Positions 1-12,936 of a DNA stretch of 64,000 nt are shown here, piece after piece (within the stretch, counting starts at the first letter, position 1; the number at the start of each line of letters is the position of its first letter). The notes below the pieces were generated by a model. The model had not been told where the DNA came from, made no database searches, and saw nothing but the letters and a program-made list of their open reading frames with translations. The stretch is from Xiphophorus maculatus (lineage: Eukaryota; Chordata; Actinopteri; Cyprinodontiformes; Poeciliidae). Where the stretch lies: positions 5,945,291-6,009,290 of the forward strand of contig NC_036464.1 in assembly GCF_002775205.1 (NCBI RefSeq), in the 5' to 3' direction. The translations under genes were made by a program, and so were the position numbers.

Positions 1-626
1 TTGGCCAGCAGAGGGAGCCCAAGAGTCCTCAGGTTCTCATGCAGTAGTTTGACGCTAGAATGAAGCCACACTTTGCTAGTTTCTGGACCCGCTGCATCTG
101 TAAAATAATGAAACTTTTTCTTTTCTTTTTAAAAAAAAAATAATTAAAAATATCCAATAAATGTCCTCGTTGTACGGTATGTTAATATTTTAATTAAATG
201 TTGCTAGTTTATCATTTCTACTGCTGGTCTCAGATTTTACAAGTGCTACAATTGCAAAAAATATAAAATAATAATAACTTATTTTCCCCGGCTTTTTCAG
301 TTTTTTCTACATGTTTTTTAATTACAGTAGAACATGTAGTCTGACACGCTGTACCTGATAACTAAGTGCATAAATGCAACACTTGATGTGTAGTGTGATC
401 TTTGCTTCAGAGAATGAAGAGAAACAAAAATATTTTCACAGGAGTTGGTGTAAACTCACATAAGTTAATTTAAAGATGAAGTAGAGTTGCTTTGGTTTGT
501 TTTTAAAAGGAGCTGCTTTCCGCCCCCAGGAGGAAGTTGATTTATGAAGCTTTATGAGAGTCTACAGTTTACCATTTTTACAGTTTTTAGTGTTGCTGGT
601 TGCAAACACCATTAAAGTTCTTCTGT
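1..626. other. Gene-free stretch, left edge
   Basis: AT-rich sequence with no supportable reading frame or splice-flanked exon. The only pattern seen is a CTCF-like core at 5-18 (CCAGCAGAGGGAGC). Confidence 0.5.
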
Positions 627-945
627 GCACTGCAAACACACATAATGTTACCAAGTCTTTTTGGTCTAGTTTATAATACAAATATCTTAGTACTTAGAAT
701 AAAAGAAAAAAAAACTAATGTAAAAGTAAGTTTTCAGCAAGATATCAGAGCTTGTTTTATGTTAATAATTCCTTAATATTGATGAAAAAGTACTAATTAT
801 AAGTGAGTAGTCTGCCAGTGTAAAAGTAAAAGTGCTGAAAAGTTACTTGTGAGTTAGTTTTGTCTTATTTCAAGTTTAATAATATTTGCACTAGAAATTA
901 GAAAAAATACTTGGTAATATTTTGTGTCTTTGTGGTGTGAACACT
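627..945. mobile_element. Palindromic MITE, family A, copy 1
   Basis: A short non-autonomous DNA-transposon-like repeat. The left end reads CACTGCAAACACACATAATG followed by TTACCAAGTCTTTTTGGTCTAG. The right end carries the inverse (TACTTGGTAATATTTTGTG). The interior contains the family signatures CAGCAAGATAT and TTGATGAAAAAGTACT. The same sequence recurs near 12.2-12.9, 27.5, 43.8-44.2 and 52.6-52.8 kb, which is what defines the family. No protein is encoded. The near-complete inverted repeat means orientation cannot be assigned. Confidence 0.75.
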
Positions 946-3900
946 GTATCTGAAATCCACATGGCTGGTATGGAAATAAAGTAAAATACAACATGATAAA
1001 TGTTATTATACTCTCAGCCAGACACACAATAACTAACATAAATATTGGGATATTTAAAGTGATATTTCTTGATTCTTTAGACTCAATCTGGAATAATAAA
1101 CACCAAAGAAAGCATTTCATTATGCAAAGAAAAAGGAAATGATTAAAGGGAAACAACGGCCTTGCCAAATATTTCAACATCATCAAAACTTAAAAGGAAA
1201 GAAGCATGATGGGAAAAGGCTAAGTTGTGATTTGTGGCCCATGAGGTTCAGGAAAGCTCTTTTTTTTTTGCTTCTCTCACCAGATACTATGCCAGGTAAT
1301 TATGTTCTAAGTTGCTTTATTACTGCCAGCTCAGCTGCAGCAGTATAAGAGCTTTTCAAACCCACACACGCATACACGTACTCTCCCTCCCCCCCCCCCC
1401 CCTCCCCCCCCACCCACACACACACACACACACAGAGCCACGCAGGCAACCCCTTGAAACACCTCGTATTTATCCACTGCAGTGAAGTTACTAAAGATAA
1501 ACCCAACCAGCTCTAGAATGATGCAGCAAAACACATTCCAGAAATGTTTCACTTCAAGTCTATTTTTGTTATTAGGATGAATAACAAAAATTCATCCTAA
1601 AGAGAAATAATTGCTTTGAGTGAGTCTTAACCCTCTGTGAAACGAGGTGGGAAAGGCTCACATCTGTTATTTCTGTGTTAAAATATATCCCAGGTGTGAA
1701 TGAAGCTAAAAAAAATGGATAAAAATAAAACAATTGTCCGCAGAAAAGGTAAAATTTCTTAAACGAAAGAGGCTTTGATCTTTGCCCTAAGATGGCATAA
1801 ACATTTAAAATCACTAGCATTGGAGATGTCCAAGAAATTTATCATAAACCTTCTGTGGAAATAAACTGCTGCAGTGTCGGTTCTGAAATGTTGTTTTGTA
1901 CCCCTGGACTGCTGCTTCTGTGTAAATTTCCTTCCTGGATGAAAGTTACTGATCAGATTGAGAATGAAAAAGAACTCAATAAGATATAAACTATCTGTTT
2001 GCTTTTTTTTTTTAGCGAACAGTATTCAGAACTGGTGCTGCGTAAACATGAATGTATCCTTATTTTTAACTGCTACTACTTTTTGGCTGCACTGTGCGGT
2101 GAGTTTAATCCTGCAAAATTGATACAATCAAAGAATTAACACAATGTGGTTGACAGTAGCATATGGGAACAGTGCCCTCTTGTGGTGAACGGGGTAAGTG
2201 CAACATTAAAGCAATAGGATAGAAAAATATTCTTTATTTGACCCAATAAAGGGAAAAATTCTGCGCCAAGGCAGCAAAGTGACACAAGCACAAAGATAGA
2301 AAATACATAAAAACAATAAAGAATAAGCATAGACCTATGGTTCAGACGTAGTAAATGAATAAAAAACTAAAAACTAAACTGTTTTATCTTTTCCAAAACA
2401 ACTTCTGCTGTTGTAATAATCAGTTGTGACCAAATTTTATTTATTTGATTTAAAGTTGAAGAGTCTTCTTGTACCATGATGTTGTAAAATTAGCTTCTTT
2501 GGATAAAATGGCAACTAATGTTGTTCTTCTCCTTCAAAACATACATATTCAGTCTTTTTCTAGTTATTCTCAGATTAAACGTAACATTTAAAATGCAAAC
2601 TGTGGCCTACAGAGATAGAAATGTTGAGGCTTTGCACTTCGGTTCAGAAAAGCAAATAGACAGAATGTGTTTGTCAAAGAGATAATATTAATAGTTAAGT
2701 TAATCAATGCATTTTGACTCGCAGCATATGTCTTCTTAAATCATGTGGAAAACCTTTTTCCAATTTGACATCGTCTTTGTGCGATAATTATTTCTAACCT
2801 GGTAAAGACGGGATTATTTTAATAATCTTCTGATCCATAAAACCTTAGAATTAAGTAGCTATTTTATGTAATTTCTAAATGTGTTTACTTTCTTGCCTAA
2901 TTGTTTGCTGTTGTGCTAAAATATAAGTAATCTTTGTCGTTTTTAAATTTCCCTCATAGATGTTTTTATGCATATCCCAGTCAAATCCTAAAATTAGGTG
3001 GCTATATTTTTAATGAATTTCAAAAACTACATGATACATCATAAATAAATTTACTAATCATTAAAAAAACAAGCCAAGCTGCAGATAATGTATGAAACAA
3101 ATGTATAAATTATAGATTCAACAACTTTATGTTGCAATATTGTCATTTTAAGCTATTTTAGTTTTTATAATTGTGAAATTTTGTTAATTTTTACTAAACT
3201 GCTTTAGTTTGAATTTACCAAAACGTTTTGATGGCCACATTTCTATAATTTGCATTTATGTACATTGTTGAAGACAAGCTAGAAACATTTAGATGAAATA
3301 TAAATAAATAGAGTCAATCAGAGTTATAATTACTACATCAGTTGTTTTTACAACCTTCAGAGGATTTAAATAACATGAGTATTATGCAGTAAAATCTATA
3401 GACAAATAAAGCTTAAACTGTTTGTGTAAATACATAAAAGGTGTCTAAACACCAGTTCATTCGGTTAAAGTTCAACTTTTGATGGTCAAATTAAACTTTG
3501 ACGTTTCAACACTGTAAAATTTGACACATTGCTCTTATGTGAAATAAAACTGCTGTAAAAAATAAAAAACCAAAGTTTATCAGACATGCTTCAAATGATT
3601 TGACTTAATATTTATATATAGTGTTTGTTATACCTTTTGTTGATATTAGCAAAATTTTTAGATTGTAATAACTTGTAAATTATAGTTCTCTGGCTTTATG
3701 CTGTTGCTAGATTCCTGACTACATCTCTACAGTTTCATTGGTTGATTGGTTCATTATCAAGTGCAATTTTAGATTCTGGTTTTGACTTGGAGAGCAATGA
3801 CCTCAAATATATGTAAAATGAAATCTGATCAGTTAGTGTGTTTAATGTGGTAAGACTATAAATAATACTTTTAATATGGAATATGTTAAACAAAACATTT

Positions 3901-4013
3901 ACACTTATGGCTTTGAACTTTGCATCAAAGCCATAAATGCTTTCTGAAAACTACCAGAGATCATCAAACTACCAAAATAAATCTAATATTTAGTTGTTCA
4001 GTTATCTTTGCTG
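946..4013. other. Gene-free intergenic stretch
   Basis: No coding exon recognised. It holds a homopolymer C run followed by a CA repeat (1386-1434) and a CTCF-like motif on the minus strand at 2172-2185. The rest is AT-rich with many short spurious frames. Confidence 0.5.
1386..1434. repeat. Poly-C tract plus (CA)n microsatellite
   Basis: About 22 nearly uninterrupted C residues are followed directly by about 12 CA dinucleotides. This compound low-complexity tract generates the false glycine- and valine-rich frames on the opposite strand. Confidence 0.9.
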
Positions 4014-4312
4014 CTAACACTTTATTTGAAGGGGTTAGCATAATGTTGACATGACACTGTCATAAACATGAAGGACTCTTAATGAATGTTTATGGCTGTG
4101 AAGAAATGATAAAAAATGACAGTTTTAATGCAAAGTGACACTTTAATGCAAGTTTTAATGCAACTTTGCTTTAAAAGTGTTGCCATTTACAGAATAATGC
4201 AAAGCTGACAATTTTAATTAAATCTTGAATTAAAAATGTCATTATTTACCAAATGAGACTTCATGACAACAGTCATAAACATTCATAAAGGCTCCTTCAT
4301 GTTCATTTCAGT
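4014..4312. mobile_element. Palindromic MITE, family B, copy 1
   Basis: Begins TAACACTTTATTTGAAGG. The segment around ATGAAGGACTCTTAATGAAT near the left is inverted near the right end (ATTCATAAAGGCTCCTTCAT). The centre consists of repeated variants of TTTTAATGCAA(A/C)TTT. A second copy with clearer termini lies at 58607-58996. No coding capacity, so it is a non-autonomous element. Confidence 0.65.
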
Positions 4313-5654
4313 CTCACTTCAAACAAGTGAAGCAACCCTGTTGCTTTTCTGAAATACTTTGTTAGATTTGTACTTGGCCATAAACCTTTGAAAAAATTCT
4401 CACAATATCTCAACAAATTCAGGCTGAGTTTACTTTTGTGCAATCAAATCCGGATCTCCACATTTAAATGCAGTGCTCTCATGTTCTCATGTTGTCTGTA
4501 CCATCCTCTGGTCATCAGAACATAAAAAAGGAAATAACTGCTTTACCTCAACCGAGTGTTAAATTAATACATTACTACATTAAATTATTGTACGTTTAAT
4601 TCACGGCTCATTTGAAGCAGTAAAACATGTGCAGTGCCGCAGGTTATTGAAATGACACTGACTTATTGTATGTTTTTTTTGTGAAAACCAGATAAATGTG
4701 GATTATCTTGTTAAAAATGACAGTTCCTTACTAAACTGCTTCATGTTTTAGTGTCATCAGATGAAATTTCCTGTAACAGTCACAAAAGCAAAACTCCTGA
4801 ATCTCCAGTTCCTGTATTTGCTCACACAACAAAAACCACTCCGATGATACTCTAGGGTCCTTCAAGTCTCGACTGTCTCATTCCCCAGTTTCACTTGGTT
4901 TCCCACAATTCTCAGACTCTTCTTCTTCTCCTTAACACAAGCTAAGTTTGTACTGTGACTTCAGGAAAACACTTAGTTTCTCTCATCACAGCAGCGTCCG
5001 AAGCCGCAGCAGGGTGGCCAGACAGACCTTATGGTCAAAGTCACGTCAATGTTAGAGGTTGAGTCTGCCAACTGCCACAGTCCAACCCTACAGGTGAAGC
5101 CTCGTTCCAGCCTCCAGGTTGGCTAAACTACAAAAAAAATGTTTGTTACGCTGAGCTCTTGGGTACTTTTCAAGGTTGATTCAAAAAGTCTGATTTGTAA
5201 CAAACTTGCCTTTGATAGTATGTCAGATTTCTACTAAGGAATCGTTGGCGAACCCAACCAATCTCCCTATCTTTAGTAAAACTGTCCAGCTTTTTCTCAA
5301 GAGTTTCATGAGAAATCCTTACAACTTTAAGGTGTCAGATTAAAGATTAGATGTTTATTTATATACAATAAAGTCCCATGATTATTTAGATGAGAAATTT
5401 ACATAGAAGTTGATGCAACACCATTGACCTTCTCTATGACACATCGACTGGGAAGGAAACATGTTACATGTTTCTGGTCAAAGTATCTGACAGAAAGCTA
5501 TTGCAACACTAAAATATAATTTTCTACTAACAACAATGACGTTTTTCAGAATTACCATTAATTAAAAGGATCCATTTTGAATTTGGCCCCATTTAGTTTT
5601 CCAAAGATCACTAATTTGAATTTTTACATGAATGCAGGTAAAATATTAACAATT
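4313..5654. other. Gene-free intergenic stretch
   Basis: No exon recognised. A slightly more GC-rich patch at about 4980-5120 can be read in frame for a short distance on either strand. It has no flanking splice sites and matches no family I know. Confidence 0.4.
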
Positions 5655-5965
5655 TATAAACCTTTTAACAGAACCTTACATATTAAAGAGGTACTACTAT
5701 GTGTTTTCCAGGCACATAATGACATCTTATAGCAGAATCAAGTAACAATGTTAAATTCAGTTGCTATGTTTTTACCAATGCGGCACTAAAAAGTAGCTTG
5801 TACAATGAGCTCAGCAGATGGGCAGTTCCACCAGGTGTTTGCTAATTGCTACTGACTAGCACTGTTAAAGCGCTAATAGTGGAGCAATGTAGTGATGATT
5901 TTCTTAAAGAGACAGAGGCCAAATTTCAAAGCGTTAAAGTATGGAGCAAAATTTCTTTCAACTCT
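5655..5965 (+). repeat. Dispersed repeat, family C, copy 1
   Basis: Contains AATGAGCTCAGCAGATGGGC, CACCAGGTGTTTGCTAATTG and AAAGAGACAGAGGCCAAATT. All three recur in variant form at 28790-29285, with the third block inverted there, as expected for a palindromic MITE family. The ORF that crosses this copy is therefore not a host gene. Confidence 0.6.
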
Positions 5966-6181
5966 CCTGTGGGCTTAATGCGACGCTCAGGAGGAGCGCA
6001 GCAAATGTTACGGTCGGACAGTGGGGAAGTGGTGGCATTGTCCCGTCAGACCTCCAGTTTCCAAAACCACACACACACAAAAAAACTTGTAAAGACGCAC
6101 ACAAGGTCAGTGCTATCCCACTGGGTCTAAATGACCCCATCTCTTAAGACCGCATAAGGGATAAGATATATACAGTATGTG

Positions 6182-6510
6182 CAGCTCTGGAAAAAAATTA
6201 AGAGACCACTTAAAATGATCAATTTCTCTGATTTTACTCTTTTATATGTTTATGTTTGACAACCTGTCTCTGAAATTCCAAGAAAAAAATTTTGTATTTA
6301 TTTGCAGAAAATGAGAAATGGTCAATATAACGAAAACGATGCAGTCCTTTCAGACCTCAAATAATGTAAAGAAACAAGTTCATATCCATTTAGAAACAAC
6401 AATACTAATGTTTTAACTCAGGAAGAGTTCAGAAATCAATATTTGATGGAATAACCATGACGTTTTCAATGGGGTTCAGTGCAGTGGGCTCTTTGTTTTC
6501 CCCAGAGCTG
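6182..6510 (+). mobile_element. MITE, family D (TIR CAGCTCTGG), copy 1
   Basis: Begins CAGCTCTGGAAAAAAATTAA and ends TTTTCCCCAGAGCTG, giving terminal inverted repeats of about 15 bp. The interior includes AAGAGACCACTTAAAATGAT and AACAACAATACTAATGTTTT. An inverted, end-truncated second copy lies at 56470-56785. Length of about 330 bp and no frame indicate a non-autonomous DNA element. Confidence 0.8.
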
Positions 6511-6829
6511 TATATATATTATTTTTATAACAACTGAAGGTAACATAGGTCCTTGATTATGCTATAAAAAGGAATAACACTGGCCCTTTAAGGTTTGAAA
6601 GCCTCATCTTCAATATTACAAACAAATCTTTGTCCCCTCATCCTCAGAATGAACCTGATATTCTCTTTTATGGGTCATAGTTTTATAATAAATTCACATT
6701 TCTAACATTGACCTACATATCTAATGCAAAATATTTTAAACAAAGTTTCATTTAATTCAAAATGTTTTCAAATAATAAATTAATATCCTATTTATTAGAT
6801 TGCAGCTCTTCTAGTCTACTATTTTCATT

Positions 6830-7077
6830 GGCCCTCTCTTCCTCATCGGCTAGTGACGTCTGTGGCTTTAAGACCTCCCCCTTCCTCTCGGCGGCACTAA
6901 TCACCCCCCATACCGAAACGCGCATCATAGCTGCCGATGTGGAATTTCCCCCTTTTTTATGCCGTTTAAAAGCCCCGCACTGAAGCCCCAGCACCGAGGC
7001 AGCGTTAATCTCAACGATGTAGCGTCCTGTGCAGGCGAAAGGACAATAAGAGAGGGCAGGAGTTGCATGTGTTGTCA
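6830..7077 (+). promoter_or_regulatory. ogfrl1: ogfrl1 promoter and 5' UTR (CpG-rich)
   Basis: GC content and CpG density rise sharply here relative to both flanks and continue into coding exon 1. A CRE-like TGACGTCT lies at about 6854. An AT-rich TATA-like stretch (TTTTTTATGCCGTTTAAAAG) lies at about 6953-6972, roughly 100 bp before the start codon. The transcription start cannot be fixed from sequence alone. Confidence 0.55.
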
Positions 7078-10000
7078 ATGGGAAACCTGGTGGGCAGCTG
7101 GCGTTTCAAGGAGCCGAGCACCGTTGAGGAATGCGACTCGACGTGGGGATCGGACTCGGAGAGCGATGAGCCGACGGCTGAAGACGACAGCGGCATTTCC
7201 GACTCCGTCAGCCCGGCGGAGAGCGAGCGAGCCGCGGGACACAGCGGGGACGCTGCCCTGCAGGTACACGGAGGAAGCGGAGGGGAGTGTGATGCAGGCG
7301 GTGGGGTTGTAGGAGGGTTACGGTGCGGTACCGTGTGTCCCGTCAGCCGCGCACTGTGTTCCGACAAGGCCAAGCTGAGGGCAAACTTCATTATTCATAG
7401 AATAATGGTTTAAATGTAACCGTAGTTGGATCAGTTCAGAGTCGGTTGATGATTCAGATAATTTAGCGCTGACATTTCTATTAATTTCAGTCTGATTTAG
7501 TGAACCATGCGATGACAGTAAATGTCTGGATTTTCATTACATTTGTAAAACAAAACAATCCAAGCATGGGGGGACTGTGGAGAGCAACAATATAGTGTTA
7601 ACAGGAAGAAAGAACCACACTGTGTGAGGGAAAGAAAAGCAAAGTTAATGGCAACAATTATGTTGAATAACAATCTTCATGTTTGCGGCGTTTGATATGA
7701 TACTACATTTTGAATAACATGCATTCAAATTCTGAGGAACTCAGAAATTGCTCTTGAGATCTGTGCTACGCTTATTCCTAGTTGCTGCGAAGCTAAAACT
7801 TGCAGTCAAGACTTGGAACATTGCATTGCAGTAATTAGTTTTCCTGATGTACAAGACAAAAACACATAGGCTATTTTTTTGCCTTTTAATTTCGACTGTA
7901 TTTTTTCAGGTTTAATAATGTTTACCAACATGATTAACACAATAACCATAATTTTTATTGAGAACTTTATATTTTTAAAGTCAGACAGTCTCTTTGAACA
8001 CAAAGGTAGCTGTCAATATTTTTCACTTATAAAAAATGACAAAAACAGTAAATTTTGTTAAAAAATGTTGATAAAATTTTAATGTGCTATTATAAATATA
8101 AGTGACTTTCTTAGGGATGTGTGGGGAAAAAAACACAAATTACTATTTTGTCACTTAATTCCATCCTTTTATGGAAAGTTTTAGTTTTTATGTATGTACC
8201 ATAATTAAGAGTATTTTGAGGGAGTTTTGTTTTCTGCAAACCAGAGTCAATTTCATGCTACATGTATGAGAGAGCAGTTGTCATAAAACAGCTTATTATT
8301 GTTAGACTGGGTACACATTTAGTTTTTTTTATCTAGTAGTAGGATTTCTTTAATTATATAGGCGACTAGCGCAGCTAGCGTTACTAAAAATCCAGTTGCT
8401 ACGAGTTTATTTATTAAGAAAAGAATAATTTTACATTGACTCTGAAAAGCTGTAAACATTTCCAACTCAAACAAAATTCCAGTGAAAACCTAAAAAAGTA
8501 TAAAACACCCAGGTCAGCCTTCTTCTGGTACCCATTCTTGTTAAGAAAACCACTGCTCCAGTCCGCAGATACCCTATCTATCAGAGAAAGTATTGTTCAA
8601 AGTCACTTCTTGATGATTTGCAGAGTATTAACAGGTTTCAGCTAAGTAAATCCCTTCAAGTAGTTAAATACGCCCATAATCCACATGCAGGATCTTTTTG
8701 TGGGGCCTTCAGCGCGGCACTGATATGAGTTGGCCTCCTTTGCTGTTGAGAAACAGATAAATGATGACAGCACTTGACCTCAAAAGAGAGCAAATGCTTT
8801 TAAATCATTTGAACGGCATATAAGAGCTATCCTCCATCTGCTCTAACAAGGAATGATTTATTTATTTTATTCTGGACCTGCATTTTTTTAAACTTTTCTC
8901 TTTCAACTGTCTTTTTTCATTTGGTCTTTATTTTATTCATCGTCTTCCTTTCCGTCTTCCTCTTTCAGCTGACTGACTCCCCAGAGTCTGCTCCGAAGAT
9001 GAAGAGGAGTTTTTACGCCGCCAGGGATCTCTACAAATACCGTCACAGCTACCCGGTACATTCATACACCCATGCATGTTCCCAAAAAACGTGGATGATA
9101 TATTTTCCTTTCTTCTTCCTACACACATACGCATGTAGACATCCAGTTTTTATGTGTTTGTTTCAGAACTTTAGAAAGTCCCGGCAGCCCAACGAATATC
9201 GAAATCTGCGCTTCTACATGAACAAGATCCCCCTGGTGCCCGATGGTAAGAAGCTGTGAACTTACTGAGTTTTGTTTGGTTTAAAGGTTAAAAAGCCCGG
9301 CAGGTTAGCAGACTGACTCTGGCTTGCAGCAGAAACGTGAGCGATGAAGAAACGCGTGCAACAGCTGCTCATCCTCTTCCTCTTCTCAGGTATTTACATC
9401 GAGGAGATTCTTTCAAAGTGGAGAGGCGACTACGACAAACTGGAGCACAATCACACCTACATTCAGTGGTGAGTGGAGCTTTGTTAAATGAAAAAATGAT
9501 TATGTTTGTTGATTATGTTGAAAAACATGAAATTAAAATAAATTTTATGTTTATGTTGAAAACCGTTTACTTGTGCGTAGTTTTAGGGAAATCTGCAGCA
9601 CTTCCCAGTTAAGGTTGGGCATTTATCTATTATCAAACTGGGACGCAACCAGAAAGTGAGTGAGTTTCTTGGGCAGGTTGAAGCTTAAATTGTCAAAGTG
9701 TAACTTTTAAACTTAGACAGTTAAGTTTAGAGCGAGTATATCTTTTCTTAAAAGTATTAGATTGTAACGGCTGTTCAGTCCTGAGTGGAAAACCCTTTAA
9801 ATTTTACCACAAAATAAAACGTGGCAAAGTTCTCAAAAAAGATTTTGCCACTCATGAGCCGCTTCATAGTACCCACTAACATTTAACAAGGTAATTAAAA
9901 TGACTTATCTTGTAACTAAGGTAACTCAATCACTAAAATCTACCTCAGATTAGGGTTCAAACTTTGGTGGTTTAATATGTGAGATGTGACTCTTAGAGTT

Positions 10001-12194
10001 TGTTATTTTAAAAGATGAACTTGCAGTTGCCTCCTTAGTAAAGGATGAGTGAGCAAATCTTGTTCCTTCCACAGTGAACAGCAATAAAAAGTGCTGAGAA
10101 GCGTCACTCCAACCAATTACCAGTGTTATTCCCTAAGTAATCATCTTCCCATCCACTTTCTGTAACCTGGATTTTTCCTCTCGTGTCCCAGGCTGTTCCC
10201 ATTAAGAGAACAAGGGCTCAACTTCTACGCACATGAACTGACTCAGGAGGAGATCAAAGTAAGTAGCTCCATTTTCGTTTTCGTTGTTTCGATTAGCTGC
10301 TGTGAAACAAAACGCAGCGCTCGTCTGACCCGCTGTCTTTAAACCCATCAGGAATTCCAAAGCACTCGGGAAGCAAAGCGGAGGTTCCTGGCCGCCTATT
10401 CCATGATGCTGGATTTTTATGGCGTCAAACTGCTAGATAAAAGCGGCAACGTCGCTCGGGCCCCCAACTGGCAGGAACGCTTCCAGCACCTTAATGAGTA
10501 AGCCCACACGCCCACAAAGCACGCTGTGCAGCAGGCGCTGGGTGATGGATTGCTGAGTTTGTGCAGGGAAGCCCATCGTTGGCTCGCCGTTTGCTGTGTT
10601 TTCCATGTTTTAGGAAGGTAATGGTTCTAACTCGGATGCATCTTGATTGCTCCCCCGTCAGGAGCCAAATGCGAAGCAGCATGTTTTTAATTCAAGAGAC
10701 AGACTTAAATTTTTTGAGATTCAGTTTGTTTCATGGAGTGTAAAATGTCATCATGTTTACTTCCAGAAACAAACACCTGCATGTGCAACACAATTATCTG
10801 TTGTTTCTGAGGCAAAATATGCAAAAGTTTCTTCAAGTGGCGGACTAGTCTTTCAGATTTTATTTAGGGAAACGTTAAAAGCACCAGGAAAAAAATAAAG
10901 TTTTATCAATAGAATAAGTATCTGGATTCTTGGTATTGGTGTTATATGAAGGTTTACCGTTATGTAATGTTTATCCAACATATTAGGTCAACATTTTGAC
11001 TTTTATTTTCTTATTAATTTAACTGATTTATAATCCAGTCAGTTAGTTGGAACGAGACTATTTTGAACACAGTAGCGCTGACTGTGAAGTACTTTAAATA
11101 AGAAAGTACTACATATAACTGCACAAATGGGAATTATGAAAATAAATTTGCCCAATGAAAACACAGCAATTTAAAAAAAAAAAAAATTTGATACGTTTTT
11201 ACGTTAGGGTGAGGTGGTTTTTTGGCTTTATTGAAATTAGTGTGTTCTGCAAAACTGCAATAGAAATACTTTTTGCGTCACACGAGTCATGTGATCAACA
11301 ACCGAATGTTACTACTGGCAGAAATGACAAAAAAGTCAATAGGAAATGGTAGGAGGATGATGGTGCAGTCTGTTTTTTGCTTGAACAAACTTATTTATGT
11401 AGGATTTTAAGTGCGTTTCTTAATTAATAGGCATAAAGTAATTGTGGTTTTTTGACATTGGTGGAGTTTTGTGGAAATTGTAATGGAAAAGCAACTACTG
11501 ATCTTTAAGGCAATATTGAAAGCAATAAAGAATAGTAAGAAAATTCCCAAGCAAATCAGAGATTGTTGCACTTTCCACTTTGTTTCTCAGCCCAGCAGAA
11601 GGAAAGCAAATAATTCATTTGCATGTTTTCCTCGCCTCAACCAAACTCATTCTCCTCCCGTTTTGTTTTTTCAGATCCCACCACAACTACCTGAGGATCA
11701 CCCGCATCCTGAAGTCCCTCGGTGAGCTCGGCTACGAGGCGTTCAAGGCCCCGCTGGTTCGCCTCTTCCTGGAGGAGTCGCTGTGCAGCGGCACGCTTCC
11801 CAACATGCAGCACAGCGTGCTGGAGTACTTCGTCTACACCATCCGCCTGCCGGCCACGCGGCGACGCCTGCTTCGGTTCGCTCGCAAGCACTACAGGCCC
11901 GCCCACGCCTTCCTCTGGGGGCCGCCGTCTAAGAAGGGAGCCTGCAGCGGCGGTGGTGTTGGCGGCGGGAGCAGCGGGATCAGAGCTCCTGCTCCCACAC
12001 CAGAGCACCACAGGAGGGGGGAGGAGAACACAGCAAGTAGCCGGATCAATGTGTCTTCCCATGATGCCATAATGTGCCAGGACCTGGTAGGTGGAGGGAT
12101 TAAGGGCTTCCCGGACCTTGGTTCTTATGAGGCCGGGGTGCCGGGGCAGCTGATGCTCGTTAGCGGGAGAAGAGAGAGGAGTGAGTTCAGCTAG
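7078..12194 (+). CDS. ogfrl1: Opioid growth factor receptor-like protein 1, seven coding exons, complete
   Basis: Joined exons 7078-7263, 8969-9055, 9167-9245, 9390-9468, 10192-10258, 10352-10497 and 11675-12194 give 387 aa. Every junction is AG/GT and in frame. The N terminus (MGNLVGSWRFKEPSTVEECD) matches the start I recall for OGFRL1 (MGNLLGGVSFREPTTVEDCD), so the ATG at 7078 is preferred; no other ATG lies upstream in that frame. Residues about 80-300 form the conserved OGFr N-terminal domain, including NLRFYMNKIPLVPDG (104-118), NHTYIQWLFPLREQGLNFYA (138-157) and a Trp/Arg-rich helical stretch in the last exon. Human OGFR binds met-enkephalin, but no ligand is established for the OGFRL1 branch. 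The C terminus is a glycine/serine-rich low-complexity tail (about 305-387). It is shorter than the roughly 450 aa I recall for human. All introns are short (111-1705 bp). Confidence 0.93.
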
Positions 12195-12214
12195 GCTTCT
12201 TCCTTCAGAGAGGA

Positions 12215-12936
12215 AACTGCAAAAACTCAAAAAATTACCTGGTTTCTATTGAAAATATCAGGGGTGCAATAATTGCCGTTTTCTGGCCTATCGCCGATTA
12301 CAGATCTTTTAAAAAACTTGCAGATTCCGATTTTGGCTGATAATTTGTTTTGTCTGAAATGTCGCCAAATATAGCAAGAGGGAAAGTCACAGAGTTAGTA
12401 ACAGTGGGGTGACTGTTGTAAACATGCAGACATGACCTGGTGGGCCGGTCTGTCTGTCAAAGACGTTTAGACCTTTGCCAAGGTAGATGAGATCGAAGTA
12501 TAAGATCAGCTTCACGTGTGAAAATCAGCCGATCGACGATCTCCCAAAATTAAGGAAATCAAAACCAATAAGTCGGCTGGCCGATAAATTGGTGCACCCC
12601 TAGAAAATATCTTGGTAAACATGAAATAAGACAAAACTCAACTTTTCAGCAGGATATATGAGCTTGTTTTAAGTAAATAGTATTGATTTAAAGGAAAGTA
12701 CTTGTTCCACTGGCAGATCTTTCACTTATAAATGGGAAAATGTTTTGTTGCAAGTTAAATAATCTCCCAGTAAAAAAATGAATATTAACACATAATTGAC
12801 TTAAATCAAGCTCCTACATCTTTCTGAAAAGCTACTTTTAAGTTAGTTTGTCTTATTTCAACTGTACTAAGATATTTGCATTAGAAACTAGACCAAAAAT
12901 ACTTGGTAATTTTTTGTGTTTTTGCAGCGTATAAGA
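12215..12936. mobile_element. Palindromic MITE, family A, copy 2, split by a hAT MITE
   Basis: The left piece 12215-12258 (ACTGCAAAAACTCAAAAAAT through TTTCTATTGAAAATAT) and the right piece 12603-12936 (ATCTTGGTAAACATGAAATA through TTTTGTGTTTTTGCAGCG) together make one family A element. A second element is inserted at 12259-12602. The repeat starts 20 bp after the ogfrl1 stop codon, so it is probably transcribed as part of the 3' UTR. Confidence 0.8.
12259..12602. mobile_element. hAT-type MITE with perfect 8-bp target duplication
   Basis: A 344-bp element bounded by CAGGGGTGCAATAATT and AATTGGTGCACCCCTA, which are imperfect terminal inverted repeats of about 16 bp. The 8-mer GAAAATAT occurs immediately before (12251-12258) and immediately after (12603-12610). 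An 8-bp duplication with ends of this C/TAGGG type is the signature of hAT transposition. There is no transposase frame. Confidence 0.88.

Noticed and set aside
11637..12230. 197-aa minus-strand and 116-aa plus-strand frames over the last ogfrl1 exon
   Set aside because: Shadow frames of a GC-rich coding exon; neither resembles a protein family.
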